Origin: Dysgonomonas sp. Marseille-P4677
GTDB lineage: Bacteria; Bacteroidota; Bacteroidia; Bacteroidales; Dysgonomonadaceae
DNA: 64,000 bases
Direction of reading: 5' to 3'
Assembly (NCBI RefSeq): GCF_016652235.1
Contig: NZ_JAEPKU010000004.1
Location: 18,333-82,332 of the forward strand
The position numbers and the translations under genes are program-made. Within the stretch, counting starts at the first letter, position 1. Every line of letters begins with the position of its first letter. Below the pieces are notes generated by a model. That model was given only the letters and a program-made list of their open reading frames with translations, searched no databases and was not told the origin of the DNA. Shown piece after piece: positions 18,434 through 27,579 of the stretch.

Positions 18434-19885
18434 TTATTCTCCAAAAATACTTCTTACAATCTCGCGATCATCGAAATGATGCTTAACCCCTTTTACATCC
18501 TGATAGTCTTCATGTCCTTTACCGGCAATAAGAATCACATCTCCCTCCTTAGCCAAAGTACAAGCCGTTTTAATAGCCTGCTCACGCTCAACTATGAGTA
18601 ACGTTTTCTTCATTTGCTGACTGTTCAGGCCATCAGCCATATCATTGATAATAGCCTGAGGTTCCTCGAACCGTGGATTATCTGAGGTCAGTATAACCTG
18701 ATCGCTCAAACGTACGGCTTCACGAGCCATAATAGGTCGTTTTGTCTTATCTCTGTTACCTCCACATCCTACAACTGTAATAACTCTGCCATTTCCATCG
18801 AGTACTTCATGTATAGCTTCAAGCACATTAGTCAACGCATCGGGAGTATGGGCATAATCTACAATAGCCGTAACATTCTCGGTAGAGCGTATTGTTTCGA
18901 AACGGCCGGATACAGGTTTCAGGGTACTAAGGATAAGTAAAGCCTCATCCGAATCCTGCCCTAAAAGAACTGTCGCAGCATATACTGCAAGCAGGTTATA
19001 AACATTAAATACTCCAACGAATTGAACTTGTAATTCTTTGCCGTTAATGTCTATAGCAGTACCATCGAAATGTTTTTCGATAATTTTTGCTTTAAAATCG
19101 GCTAATGTGCGTACCGAATAAGTCTTTTGCTTAGCCTTTGTGTTTTGTAGCATCACAAGCCCATTTTTATCATCTACATTGGTAAGGGCAAAAGCTGCCG
19201 CTGGCAGATTATCGAAAAATATTTTCTTGGCTTTGAGATATTCAGCCATCGTTTTATGATAATCTAGATGGTCTTGAGTTAGATTGGTAAATATCCCTCC
19301 TTCAAACTTCAGCCCACTAATCCGCTTCTGATGAATAGCGTGAGAACTAACCTCCATAAAAGCGAATTCACACCCTTCGTCCACCATTTTGGATAGCATC
19401 TCATTCAATGCAAGTGGATCGGGAGTCGTGTGTGTTGCATGATAAACAACCCCATCTATATAATTAGCCACAGTAGATAATAATCCAACCTTATAACCTA
19501 ATTTACGGAACATCTCATAAAGTAGTGTCGCTGTAGTTGTTTTTCCATTGGTTCCGGTCACTCCCACCAATTTTAATTTGGCTGAAGGATCTCCATACCA
19601 CTGTGTAGCAACTTTACCGGCAGCATCTGCACTATCTTTTACTTTTACATAAGTCACCCCTTCTTTTGATACATCTATTTTATCCTGAAAGATAATAACC
19701 TTTGCACCTAAATCAAGAGCATTGTTTATATATTGATGACCATCTACTTGCACTCCTCTAAGAGCTATAAAAGCAGAGCCTGGAATAGCTTTTCGCGAAT
19801 CGGTGAAGATACCTGTCACATCTACATTTTCTTCACCTTTTATTTCAATTACATCTATGTTTTTTAGTAAATCCCTTAACTTCAT
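18434..19885 (-). CDS. murE: UDP-MurNAc-tripeptide synthetase MurE (meso-DAP type)
   Basis: The 483-residue cytoplasmic ligase adds the third residue of the stem peptide. It shows the N-terminal UDP-binding domain ([16 protein letters not shown]), the P-loop GTNGKTTT (111-118), and [14 protein letters not shown]. The C-terminal specificity motif is D402-N403-P404-R405 (DNPRFEEP), which in the family marks meso-diaminopimelate as substrate rather than L-lysine. It starts 15 bp after ftsI. Confidence 0.98.
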   Translation of the reverse strand: MKLRDLLKNIDVIEIKGEENVDVTGIFTDSRKAIPGSAFIALRGVQVDGHQYINNALDLGAKVIIFQDKIDVSKEGVTYVKVKDSADAAGKVATQWYGDPSAKLKLVGVTGTNGKTTTATLLYEMFRKLGYKVGLLSTVANYIDGVVYHATHTTPDPLALNEMLSKMVDEGCEFAFMEVSSHAIHQKRISGLKFEGGIFTNLTQDHLDYHKTMAEYLKAKKIFFDNLPAAAFALTNVDDKNGLVMLQNTKAKQKTYSVRTLADFKAKIIEKHFDGTAIDINGKELQVQFVGVFNVYNLLAVYAATVLLGQDSDEALLILSTLKPVSGRFETIRSTENVTAIVDYAHTPDALTNVLEAIHEVLDGNGRVITVVGCGGNRDKTKRPIMAREAVRLSDQVILTSDNPRFEEPQAIINDMADGLNSQQMKKTLLIVEREQAIKTACTLAKEGDVILIAGKGHEDYQDVKGVKHHFDDREIVRSIFGE

Positions 19886-19900
19886 ATCTGTATTCTTTAA

Positions 19901-22105
19901 TTAATTTAATTCTATTGTAATTGTAGAGCCTCTTACTATACGGCTTCCCGCCAAGATAGATTGTAGCTTCACTTTACCCGATCCAATGAGATTTACTCTC
20001 AATCCTGCATTTTCAAGCAGATAAATAGCATCACGAGCACCCATCCCTATAACACTTGGTACAAGACCTTGTTGTACAGTAGTATTACTTTCTAACACAA
20101 TATTAGAAACTGAATCCGTCCTTGCCTTTATCCAATCTATCTTACCTCCTGAAAAAGTAAAAGATTGATCCAATTTTTTCAACACTATCTCTGTATTTCT
20201 TAACAATCCGTTTTTCACATTCGGGATTAATGAATTTACAGTATCTTTCGGTGCTGCAACTGGAGTAGACACTAAATTTTTAGTATAAATACCTTCCGCT
20301 ATATTTTTAAATACAGCTCCCGGCATTAAGCCTCCCGATGGTGATCCTACCGGTCTGCGTATTCCGACGAAACATGTATATTGTGGCTTGTCGGAAGGGA
20401 AATATCCACAGAATGAGACATAATAACCTTCATAAGTTCCACGCGCGGCGATCATCGCTGTACCCGTCTTTCCCGATATAGGGAATAGTTCTGAATCAAC
20501 AGCTTTTCCGGTACCATCTGTAACAACGCCCCTTAATATATCCCTGACCTCATTCAATGTTTTTTCTGAACACAATTGAGGATTAATTACTTCGGTTTCA
20601 AACTCCTCCTCTATTTTGCCATCTTTCATAAATGCCTTTGTAATAAATGGCTTTATCATCTTTCCATTGTTTGCTATACCATTGTAAAACATCAGCATAT
20701 AAATAGGTGGAACCTGAGTTTCATAACCAAAAGACATCCAAGGCAGTGTTGTTTTAGACCAAGGATTGCTCTTATCATCAGGGAAGCGTATAACAGATGT
20801 ACCTTCTTTTCCTTTCAATGGTACATCCCATTCTATCTTTTTAGTCAATCCCAAATCGTGAATACGCTGTACGTATTTTTGAGGATCATTCTCGTATCCT
20901 TTTAATATCATCTTTGCAATAGCCACATTCAATGATGAATACATCCCTCTGGCTATCGTAACACGACCTTTATCCTGTCCTTTTCTCCAGTCATGGTCAC
21001 GCACCACTTTGCCTTTATATTCAAATAGTCCGTTTCCAACAAAGACCGAGTCATTAGGTGTAACAATACCATCTTCGAGAGCAACCATAAGAGATACGGT
21101 TTTGAATGTAGATCCGGGCTCCGACATGTATGAGAAAGCATTGGGATTTCCTTCTGCATAAACACCTTCCGATACTCTATCAAGGTTGGTGATCGCTTTT
21201 ATCTCACCTGTAGCAACTTCCATTACAATAGCAACTCCCGATTCGGCTTTAGTCTCAACCAACTTGTTGTACAGAGACTTCTCTGCCATATCCTGAATAT
21301 CAACATTGAGAGTCGTCTTTATATCCCATCCATCAACTGGCTCTTCCAATACAATATCTATCCATCTTCCTTGCACACGCTGACGGGTTTTAAGACCGGG
21401 GAGACCCTTTAGAATCGAATCATATTTCAGTTCCAGTCCACTTGTACCTCCAGCCTCGAAATCTTTGAAAATAGAACCGACTGTGCGACCAGCTAAACGT
21501 CCAAAAGGCTTTAACCGCATCGTCTTTTCTTCAGTAAATAAGCCACTCCTGTTACTACGTTGATTGAAGAAAGGAAATGTCTTAAGCTCTTTGAGGTCTA
21601 CATAGTTAATATCGGGTCTGACTATACGTACATAACGACTTCGAACCTTTACCTTTTTGTTCGACCCGTTCTGTCTATTACGCTCTATCTCTTTTATTTC
21701 TTTACGGCTAAGCTCCCATCCATCAAGTATAACCCGCTTGTATTGAGCTGCGCTTCTGTCCGGAAATTTTCTTGCCAACTCCTGAGAAAGCGGAGTTACG
21801 TATTTCATTAATGTATCGCCCTTTATACCTTCAGACATAAAGTCTACATATACACCATATAAAGGTTCACTTGTGGCCAGCAAACGGCCATCATCTGCAT
21901 AAATATTACCACGGTTCGGACGTATTTCCCTATCTTTCTTTACGGTTTCCTGTTTCCCTAGTTCACGCCATATTTGTCCTTCTGCATACTTGATCTTAAA
22001 GATACAGACAATAATCGCTATAAATATAAAAGACAAAAGAAAGACAATCCAGCCATATCGGCTGACCGCTACGTTCTTCGTTGTCCCTTCAGATTTCTTT
22101 GCCAT
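19901..22105 (-). CDS. ftsI: Septal transpeptidase FtsI (PBP3) with C-terminal PASTA domain
   Basis: The 734-residue class B penicillin-binding protein crosslinks septal peptidoglycan. It has one N-terminal membrane anchor (WIVFLLSFIFIAIIVCIF, about 14-31), a PBP dimerisation domain, and a transpeptidase domain with the active-site motifs S332-TFK, S391-LN and K546-TG. A single PASTA domain fills about residues 680-734 (LVPSVIGMGARDAIYLLENA). PASTA is absent from enterobacterial FtsI but common in other phyla. It is encoded between ftsL (29 bp) and murE (15 bp). Confidence 0.97.
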   Translation of the reverse strand: MAKKSEGTTKNVAVSRYGWIVFLLSFIFIAIIVCIFKIKYAEGQIWRELGKQETVKKDREIRPNRGNIYADDGRLLATSEPLYGVYVDFMSEGIKGDTLMKYVTPLSQELARKFPDRSAAQYKRVILDGWELSRKEIKEIERNRQNGSNKKVKVRSRYVRIVRPDINYVDLKELKTFPFFNQRSNRSGLFTEEKTMRLKPFGRLAGRTVGSIFKDFEAGGTSGLELKYDSILKGLPGLKTRQRVQGRWIDIVLEEPVDGWDIKTTLNVDIQDMAEKSLYNKLVETKAESGVAIVMEVATGEIKAITNLDRVSEGVYAEGNPNAFSYMSEPGSTFKTVSLMVALEDGIVTPNDSVFVGNGLFEYKGKVVRDHDWRKGQDKGRVTIARGMYSSLNVAIAKMILKGYENDPQKYVQRIHDLGLTKKIEWDVPLKGKEGTSVIRFPDDKSNPWSKTTLPWMSFGYETQVPPIYMLMFYNGIANNGKMIKPFITKAFMKDGKIEEEFETEVINPQLCSEKTLNEVRDILRGVVTDGTGKAVDSELFPISGKTGTAMIAARGTYEGYYVSFCGYFPSDKPQYTCFVGIRRPVGSPSGGLMPGAVFKNIAEGIYTKNLVSTPVAAPKDTVNSLIPNVKNGLLRNTEIVLKKLDQSFTFSGGKIDWIKARTDSVSNIVLESNTTVQQGLVPSVIGMGARDAIYLLENAGLRVNLIGSGKVKLQSILAGSRIVRGSTITIELN

Positions 22106-22134
22106 GCTCTATTTTACCTCAGTTCAAGTATTAT

Positions 22135-22461
22135 CTATTTTTTAATTTTATATATTGGATCTTTTGTGTGCTGAAGATCGACTCCGTTTTTTTGGACCAA
22201 ATCCTCTACGACTGATTCCCTGCTCACCCCGATCAACTTTGCGGAAATTGTCTGCGATTCGTATTTAGCATCCTTAAGCTCATGTTGTAAGGATTCTATC
22301 TTCGCTTTCTTCTCTATACAGCTATATCTATTGCTGATATAAAAAACCAAGATTACAAAAACAGTGATAATGAAGCGCGCATTTTTCCAGAAAAAGTCCT
22401 CGGTAAGGACTGTTCCGCCTAAGATATACATCACTTTCTTTTTTATATCTTTCGCTTTCAT
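22135..22461 (-). CDS. ftsL: FtsL-like cell division protein
   Basis: The 108-residue small bitopic protein has a cytoplasmic start, one transmembrane helix (ARFIITVFVILVFYISN, about 28-44), then a heptad-like periplasmic coiled coil (IEKKAKIESLQHELKDAKYE) and a short tail. Primary sequence is poorly conserved in this family; the call rests on size, topology, coiled coil and position between rsmH and ftsI. FtsL works in a complex with FtsB and FtsQ that activates FtsWI. An FtsB-like protein is encoded at 52716. Confidence 0.85.
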   Translation of the reverse strand: MKAKDIKKKVMYILGGTVLTEDFFWKNARFIITVFVILVFYISNRYSCIEKKAKIESLQHELKDAKYESQTISAKLIGVSRESVVEDLVQKNGVDLQHTKDPIYKIKK

Positions 22462-22484
22462 ATACTAATTTTGTGCTTTTAAAA

Positions 22485-23396
22485 TTATTTTTTCTCTGCA
22501 ATCCTCAATTTCGCACTTCTTGATCGTGGATTCCGTTCTTCTTCCTCACGCGAAGGAACAATCACTTTATTATTTATCAACTTAAAAGGCGTTTCGAAAT
22601 TTCCAAAAAAATCTTTCTCTATTTTTCCTTCAAAATTTCCCGTTTTAAAGAAATTCTTAACCAATCTGTCCTCAAGCGAATGGTATGTGATAACAACAAA
22701 ACGCCCGCCGGGTTTCAGTATCTCTAATCCTTGATTAAGCATTTCTTTTAGCGTTTCCATTTCTTCATTCACCTCAATACGTAAGGCTTGAAATGCCTGA
22801 GCCAATATTTTCTTTTCTTTTTCTCCTCTTCCCAAAAACGGAGTAAGCGTATCAAGTAAATCACTTATTTTTTTGTATGGCTTTTCTTTTCTTATTTTTA
22901 CAATCTCAGAAGCAATCCGACGAGATTGCTTCAGCTCTCCGTATAAATAAAAAATATCGGCCAATTGTTGTTCTGTATACGTATTCAATATATCAGAGGC
23001 CGTTTTACCTCCTTCTCTATTCATGCGCATATCGAGCGAACTATCCTGAAAGCGGAATGAAAATCCCCTATCTTCAGCATCGAAATGGTGAGACGAAACA
23101 CCCAAATCAGCTAAGATAGCATCCACTTCATTCACCCCATGATATTTAATGAAATTTTTAAGATAGCAGAAATTACTCCGTACAAAAGTAAATTTATCAT
23201 CCTTTGGAATGTTGTTTACAGCATCGGCATCTTGGTCGAATGCGTACAAGTGGCCTTTACGGCCAAGTCGAGAAAGTATTTCCTTTGAATGTCCTCCACC
23301 TCCAAAAGTAACATCTACACAGATGCTGTCTGTATGGATATTCATGCCATCCACACTCTCGTGAAGCAGCGCCGGTATGTGATATACGTCAGCCAT
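22485..23396 (-). CDS. rsmH: 16S rRNA m4C1402 methyltransferase RsmH (MraW)
   Basis: The 303-residue SAM-dependent enzyme methylates C1402 of 16S rRNA. It has the start YHIPALLHESVDGM, the SAM-binding segment CVDVTFGGGGHS (26-37), DLGVSSHHFDAEDRGFSFR and the C-terminal HSLEDRLVKNFF. Length is normal. It begins two bases after the mraZ stop codon and is the second gene of the dcw cluster. Confidence 0.98.
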   Translation of the reverse strand: MADVYHIPALLHESVDGMNIHTDSICVDVTFGGGGHSKEILSRLGRKGHLYAFDQDADAVNNIPKDDKFTFVRSNFCYLKNFIKYHGVNEVDAILADLGVSSHHFDAEDRGFSFRFQDSSLDMRMNREGGKTASDILNTYTEQQLADIFYLYGELKQSRRIASEIVKIRKEKPYKKISDLLDTLTPFLGRGEKEKKILAQAFQALRIEVNEEMETLKEMLNQGLEILKPGGRFVVITYHSLEDRLVKNFFKTGNFEGKIEKDFFGNFETPFKLINNKVIVPSREEEERNPRSRSAKLRIAEKK

Positions 23397-23398
23397 GA

Positions 23399-23860
23399 TT
23401 AACCGTTTTGCGAATCGTTATCCATCAATGTTTGTATACGGGCGCTGAAATCTTCTGCCGAAACAAGTGTTCTCTCTAAAGCTTCATTGGCCCATATCTC
23501 AATTGTATTGTCTATTCCTAAGAGCCGTACCTCAGAAGTAATACCTACCATTTGGCAATAACGTTTCGAAATAAGAATACGTCCATTCGCATCCATCTCC
23601 ATGCGTTCTGCATCAACAACAAACTGACGAAATAAAGCTTGTTCTTCTTTATTCCATCGGTTCAATCGAGATCGCAACTTTGCCACTTCTTCCTCCCATA
23701 CATCCAATGGGTAAAGTACAAGGCATTCCTGAAATATATCTTTCCTGAGTATCAATGTATTTTGAGAGGAAGATTGTAATATCTTCCTAAAAGCAGCCGG
23801 AACAAAGACTCTCCCCTTTGTATCGATTTTAGCTTCTATATTGCCCAAAAACTGCAACAT
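23399..23860 (-). CDS. mraZ: Transcriptional regulator MraZ
   Basis: The 153-residue protein contains two SpoVT-AbrB-like (MraZ) repeats: the first begins NIEAKIDTKGRVFVPAAFRK (residues 7-26), the second MEMDANGRILISKRYCQ. MraZ forms a ring and binds direct repeats in front of its own operon, usually repressing the dcw genes. Here a set of 10-bp repeats with TGGGG cores lies 54-78 bp before the start codon, which fits autoregulation. It is the first gene of the cluster. Confidence 0.96.
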   Translation of the reverse strand: MLQFLGNIEAKIDTKGRVFVPAAFRKILQSSSQNTLILRKDIFQECLVLYPLDVWEEEVAKLRSRLNRWNKEEQALFRQFVVDAERMEMDANGRILISKRYCQMVGITSEVRLLGIDNTIEIWANEALERTLVSAEDFSARIQTLMDNDSQNG

Positions 23861-23897
23861 TAATACTTTGAATTTTAACTATATACATTATGCGACG

Positions 23898-23905
23898 TAA
23901 AGGTA
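23898..23905 (-). promoter_or_regulatory. Candidate -7 element for mraZ/dcw
   Basis: On the minus strand this reads TACCTTTA, one base away from the Bacteroidetes -7 consensus TAnnTTTG. It would place a start site about 30 bases before the mraZ ATG. The -33 region would then fall inside the MraZ-box-like repeats, so a bound MraZ would cover the promoter. Confidence 0.4.
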
Positions 23906-23913
23906 GGAAAATT

Positions 23914-23938
23914 ATACACTTTTCCCCACTTTTCCCCA
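23914..23938 (-). promoter_or_regulatory. Predicted MraZ operator (10-bp TGGGG repeats)
   Basis: On the minus strand, TGGGG cores lie at 23938-23934 and 23928-23924, and a degenerate third box TGTAT at 23918-23914. All are spaced exactly 10 bp apart with AAAAG between the boxes. Known MraZ sites are three or so TGGGN repeats with five-base spacers before mraZ. Position, orientation and period all fit. Confidence 0.72.
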
Positions 23939-24104
23939 CTTAAAATTGACTAAAAAGTTATTAACATGCATATTAACAAGTTATTAACAAATCAATTGCC
24001 TGATAATACGCCAGTTATATAACTACCAGCTATTTTATTAACAGTATAAAAGCTTAGTTTTCAACTATGTAAAATCATAAAAATAGCAACATTCAAAAAA
24101 GACA

Positions 24105-24147
24105 AAAGACCATCTTCTTTAAAAAGGATGGTCTTTCTATTTTTTTA
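24105..24147. terminator. Bidirectional intrinsic terminator after the exonuclease gene
   Basis: AAAGACCATC (24105-24114) pairs perfectly with GATGGTCTTT (24127-24136). There are T runs on both sides (plus-strand T tract 24141-24146; A-rich flank on the left for the minus strand). It lies about 40 bp past the stop codon of the exonuclease gene. Confidence 0.8.
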
Positions 24148-24173
24148 CCAGAAATATAACAAACGGATAATTC

Positions 24174-24944
24174 TTATTTTTGCATTTCTCTCAGTTTAAT
24201 TTTCGTCAATACTTGCTTTGTATTTAACGGGAAATCTGCATCCATCATCCAGGCGTAAAAGCTAGGTTCTTTTTTCAATACCTCGACCACCGACTTGCCT
24301 TTATGTTTTCCGAAATTAAATATCTCTATTCCATTCTCATCTCTGATAATACGTCCGGCGAGATCCACATTGTTATTAAAAAATGAAAACTCCTCTGCCA
24401 GCTTTTCCATATCATTTACCAGATCAGGGTACTTATCCAATTGAGCTTTCAGCACCTCATAGGTCGCTAGTGTATCCGCTTCGGCAGAGTGCGCATCTGT
24501 AAGTTCTTTTCCACAGTAAAATTTATAAGCGGCTTCAAGTGTCCGTTGCTCTTTTTTGTGGAAAATAATTTGCACATCAATCATCTTCCTTCTGCTAAAA
24601 TCAATATCTACCCCGGCACGCAGAAATTCTTCTGCTAAAAGTGGAATATCGAAACGACTTGAATTAAATCCAGCCAAATCACAGCCTTCCATTTGGTCTG
24701 CCAAAGACTTTGCTATTTGCTTAAATGTAGGACAATCCTTAACATCATCGTCTGATATACCATGTACGGCAGTCGCACCCGCAGGAATAGGCATCTCTGG
24801 ATTTAAACGCTTCGTTTTTACCTCTTCCTTTCCGTTCGGATATACTTTCACATAAGATATTTCCACTATACGGTCTTTAACCGTATCTGTACCTGTTGTT
24901 TCGAGATCAAAGAATATAAGTGGATTTCGTAAATTCAGTTCCAT
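24174..24944 (-). CDS. DnaQ-like 3'-5' exonuclease (DEDDh)
   Basis: The 256-residue product has the exonuclease fold of the DNA polymerase III epsilon family: ExoI FFDLETTG with D13 and E15, ExoII around DLAGFNSSRFDIPLL, and ExoIII AHSAEADTLAT with the H-x4-D signature. A short C-terminal extension (IFNFGKHKGKSVVEVLKKE) resembles a small domain found attached to such exonucleases. It may act as proofreading subunit or as a separate repair exonuclease. It follows dnaN on the same strand, with a terminator-like hairpin just before its start codon. Confidence 0.88.
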   Translation of the reverse strand: MELNLRNPLIFFDLETTGTDTVKDRIVEISYVKVYPNGKEEVKTKRLNPEMPIPAGATAVHGISDDDVKDCPTFKQIAKSLADQMEGCDLAGFNSSRFDIPLLAEEFLRAGVDIDFSRRKMIDVQIIFHKKEQRTLEAAYKFYCGKELTDAHSAEADTLATYEVLKAQLDKYPDLVNDMEKLAEEFSFFNNNVDLAGRIIRDENGIEIFNFGKHKGKSVVEVLKKEPSFYAWMMDADFPLNTKQVLTKIKLREMQK

Positions 24945-24954
24945 AAGCTTTAAG

Positions 24955-25004
24955 AAAAAACTTTATCACTCCTCTATTTTCATACCAGAAGAATGATAAA
25001 GTTT
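24955..25004 (-). terminator. Hairpin with U-tract between dnaN and the exonuclease gene
   Basis: AAACTTTATCA (24958-24968) and TGATAAAGTTT (24994-25004) form a perfect 11-bp stem around a 25-base loop. On the minus strand the stem runs into six T's. It lies 32 bp past the dnaN stop and only about 10 bp before the next start codon, so it may be a terminator, a partial terminator or an attenuator. Confidence 0.5.
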
Positions 25005-25035
25005 ATAATATGTTTAATAATTAAATATCGCCAGA

Positions 25036-26160
25036 TTAATCGTTAAGCATCATTGGCATTAACAGCATCAATAGATCTTCGTTCTCTTCATTCTCGGCAG
25101 GAATAATAAGGCCTGCACGCGAAGGATCGGACAATTCTAAAGAAATTTCTGTTGACGGCACATTATTCAGTATCTCAATCAAGAAACTGGATTTGAAACC
25201 AATATTCATTGGCGCACCGGTGTACTCGCAGGCAATAGTTTCTTCGGCAGCTGTAGAAAAATCGATATCCTGAGCTGTAATAACTATATTTCTATCCGAC
25301 AATTGGAGTTTCACCAAGTTACTAGCCTGATTAGAGAAGACTGACACACGCTTCAATGCATTCAAAAAAGCCAAACGATCTAAAACAACCTTATTCGTAT
25401 TGTTCTGAGGAATTACAGAATTATAATTAGGATAACGTCCTTCAATAAAACGACAAGTCATTGTATAGCTGGACATTTTAATATATGCGTTATTCTCATC
25501 AAACTTTATCTCTACTGTCTCAGCCTCTTTAGGAAGAATAGCTTTCAACAAATTGGCCGGTTTCTTTGGCAATATAAAAGAAGCACGTTCTGCCCCTTTA
25601 GCCGCCAATGTTTTGCAACGCACCAATTTATGCCCGTCAGATGCAACAAAAGTCAAATCATCGGTTGTTATATCGAAAAATACACCATTCATCACAGGAC
25701 GAAGTTCATCGTCAGCACTTGCAAATAGAGTACGATTGATCCCGGAAAATAATATTTGAGGCTCAATAACAAGACTTACAGCTGAATCTTTCAATTCCTT
25801 AGGCTGAGGATAATCATCGCCACTCTGTCCGATAAAATTATATTTACCATTATGAAAGAATATAAATGTTTCCAGATTATCATTGTTTATCTCAAATGTA
25901 AGCGGTTGCTCAGGAAGTTCCTTCAACGGATCAAGCAGGTTCTTTGCATTTACAGCAAACTTTCCGCTACCGTCAGCATCATTTACTTCGAGGGAAGTAA
26001 CCAAACGTGTTTCTGAATCGGCCGCAGTAAGTGTAAGTACAGAACCACTCAACTCTAATAAGAAACAATCCAAAATGGGCAATGTATTTTTTGAGTTGAT
26101 CACTTTGCTTATAGCCTGTAAGTGGCTTAGAAGTGCAGTACTGGAAACAACAAATTTCAT
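25036..26160 (-). CDS. dnaN: DNA polymerase III beta clamp DnaN
   Basis: The 374-residue sliding clamp has three similar domains. It starts MKFVVSSTALLSHLQAISKV and ends in the typical ENEDLLMLLMPMMLND. The ring tethers the replicative polymerase to DNA. Length is normal. It is not beside dnaA, as in many Bacteroidetes, and has its own promoter (26208-26236). The neighbouring exonuclease of the DnaQ fold suggests a small replication/repair group. Confidence 0.98.
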   Translation of the reverse strand: MKFVVSSTALLSHLQAISKVINSKNTLPILDCFLLELSGSVLTLTAADSETRLVTSLEVNDADGSGKFAVNAKNLLDPLKELPEQPLTFEINNDNLETFIFFHNGKYNFIGQSGDDYPQPKELKDSAVSLVIEPQILFSGINRTLFASADDELRPVMNGVFFDITTDDLTFVASDGHKLVRCKTLAAKGAERASFILPKKPANLLKAILPKEAETVEIKFDENNAYIKMSSYTMTCRFIEGRYPNYNSVIPQNNTNKVVLDRLAFLNALKRVSVFSNQASNLVKLQLSDRNIVITAQDIDFSTAAEETIACEYTGAPMNIGFKSSFLIEILNNVPSTEISLELSDPSRAGLIIPAENEENEDLLMLLMPMMLND

Positions 26161-26207
26161 ATTTTCAGAGTGTTTTAAATTTTATTTTTCGCATTATATT
26201 AATAGAG

Positions 26208-26236
26208 CAAATATAAGAATTTTTCAGTTATTACAA
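26208..26236 (-). promoter_or_regulatory. dnaN promoter (TTG-N18-TATATTTG)
   Basis: The minus strand reads TATATTTG at 26215-26208, an exact TAnnTTTG -7 box, with TTG at 26236-26234 and an 18-base spacer. This matches the Bacteroidetes promoter model and lies about 50 bp before the dnaN ATG. Confidence 0.65.
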
Positions 26237-26338
26237 GAGTCTTTTATATGATATAACTTATATTTTTTGAAGACAAATATCCGAAATAGGGAAAGCCTAT
26301 GGAACAAGCTTCCTTATAAGCATACCCATGTCTTATTT

Positions 26339-27562
26339 TTAATTCAATTTCATTTGTAATCCCTGATTAATTGCTTCTAAGAAGTCTTCTGTGTTTAAAT
26401 AGTGAGAACGCTGCATCCCATCCCCATGCACTAACATTGCAAGGTCTTTAGTCATTTTTCCTTGTTCCACTACTTCTATACAAGTTTCTTCCAACTTATT
26501 GGCAAAGTCAATCAAAGGCTGATTATTATCCAGTTTACCTCGATGAGCCAATCCTCTTGTCCATGCAAAAATAGAAGCGATCGGATTTGTCGAAGTCTCT
26601 TTTCCTTGTTGGTGTTGACGATAATGGCGTGTTACTGTTCCATGTGCGGCCTCAGCTTCCATTGTCTGTCCATCGGGAGTCAACAGTACTGAAGTCATTA
26701 GTCCCAACGATCCAAATCCTTGAGCAACAGTATCGGACTGCACATCACCATCATAATTTTTACACGCCCAAACAAAACCTCCATTCCATTTCAATGCGGA
26801 AGCAACCATATCGTCTATCAGGCGATGCTCGTATGTAATCCCCGCCTTATCATAATCGGCCTTATAATCTCTCTCATACACCTCTTGAAAGATATCCTTG
26901 AAACGACCATCATAGGCCTTTAGTATTGTATTTTTAGTAGATAAGTATAGCGGATATTTCTTTTGCAAAGCAAGTCGGAAGCATGAGTGCGCAAAGCCAT
27001 AGATAGACTCGTCCGTATTGTACATTCCCATAGCAACTCCCCCCCCCTCAAAGTCATAAACAGTATGAGTCTGCGGTTCTCCATTCTCTGGCGTAAAAGT
27101 AATAGTTAACTTACCTTTGCCCTTAGTAACGAAATCTGTTGCTTTATACTGATCGGCATTCGCATGACGCCCGATAACAATCGGTTGCGTCCATGTATTT
27201 ACTAAACGAGGTATATTACTAATAATGATTGGTTCACGAAAGACTGTTCCACCAATAATATTTCGGATTGTTCCATTTGGAGACTTCCACATTTTCTTAA
27301 GTCCAAATTCTGCCACTCGAGCTTCATCAGGAGTAATTGTCGCACATTTTACGGCTACATGGTATTTTTTTGTGGCCTCGGCACTGTCAATAGTTACCTG
27401 ATCGTTTGTCGCATCACGATTCTGAATACTTAAATCATAATATTTCAGATCTACATCTACATATGGGAGTATGAGTTTATCTTTGATATATTGCCAGATA
27501 ATACGAGTCATTTCATCACCATCCATCTCAACGACAGGATTAGCTACCTTTATTTTTTGCAT
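26339..27562 (-). CDS. icd: NADP-dependent isocitrate dehydrogenase
   Basis: The 407-residue enzyme oxidises isocitrate to 2-oxoglutarate in the TCA cycle. It is of the eukaryote-like NADP type: start [19 protein letters not shown], substrate motif [20 protein letters not shown], later [20 protein letters not shown] and [11 protein letters not shown]. The codons for E-G-G-G-V around residue 172 contain a run of nine G's (C's at 27039-27047 on the plus strand), unusual in this AT-rich DNA. It follows an esterase gene by 17 bp and probably shares its promoter. Confidence 0.97.
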   Translation of the reverse strand: MQKIKVANPVVEMDGDEMTRIIWQYIKDKLILPYVDVDLKYYDLSIQNRDATNDQVTIDSAEATKKYHVAVKCATITPDEARVAEFGLKKMWKSPNGTIRNIIGGTVFREPIIISNIPRLVNTWTQPIVIGRHANADQYKATDFVTKGKGKLTITFTPENGEPQTHTVYDFEGGGVAMGMYNTDESIYGFAHSCFRLALQKKYPLYLSTKNTILKAYDGRFKDIFQEVYERDYKADYDKAGITYEHRLIDDMVASALKWNGGFVWACKNYDGDVQSDTVAQGFGSLGLMTSVLLTPDGQTMEAEAAHGTVTRHYRQHQQGKETSTNPIASIFAWTRGLAHRGKLDNNQPLIDFANKLEETCIEVVEQGKMTKDLAMLVHGDGMQRSHYLNTEDFLEAINQGLQMKLN

Positions 27563-27579
27563 ATTATTTTAAATTAAAA

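Larger units (their letters stand above)
23861..24173. other. Intergenic region between the exonuclease gene and mraZ
   Basis: This 313-bp AT-rich stretch has no gene. It holds the mraZ promoter and MraZ-like boxes (23898-23938), a cluster of three TTAACA words at 23961, 23973 and 23984 (about one helical turn apart, two of them within AGTTATTAACA), and the exonuclease terminator (24105-24136). Between about 23990 and 24100 I see nothing definite. Confidence 0.7.

Noticed and set aside
18424..18444. TTG start for mraY inside murE
   Set aside because: The ATG at 18423 gives the usual MraY N-terminus and a normal short gap, while the longer start adds a Lys-rich peptide encoded by an A9 run.
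23956..23989. TTATTAACA words as DnaA boxes marking a replication origin near dnaN
   Set aside because: They differ from TTATCCACA at two positions, dnaA is not in the window, and the cluster sits at the mraZ promoter.
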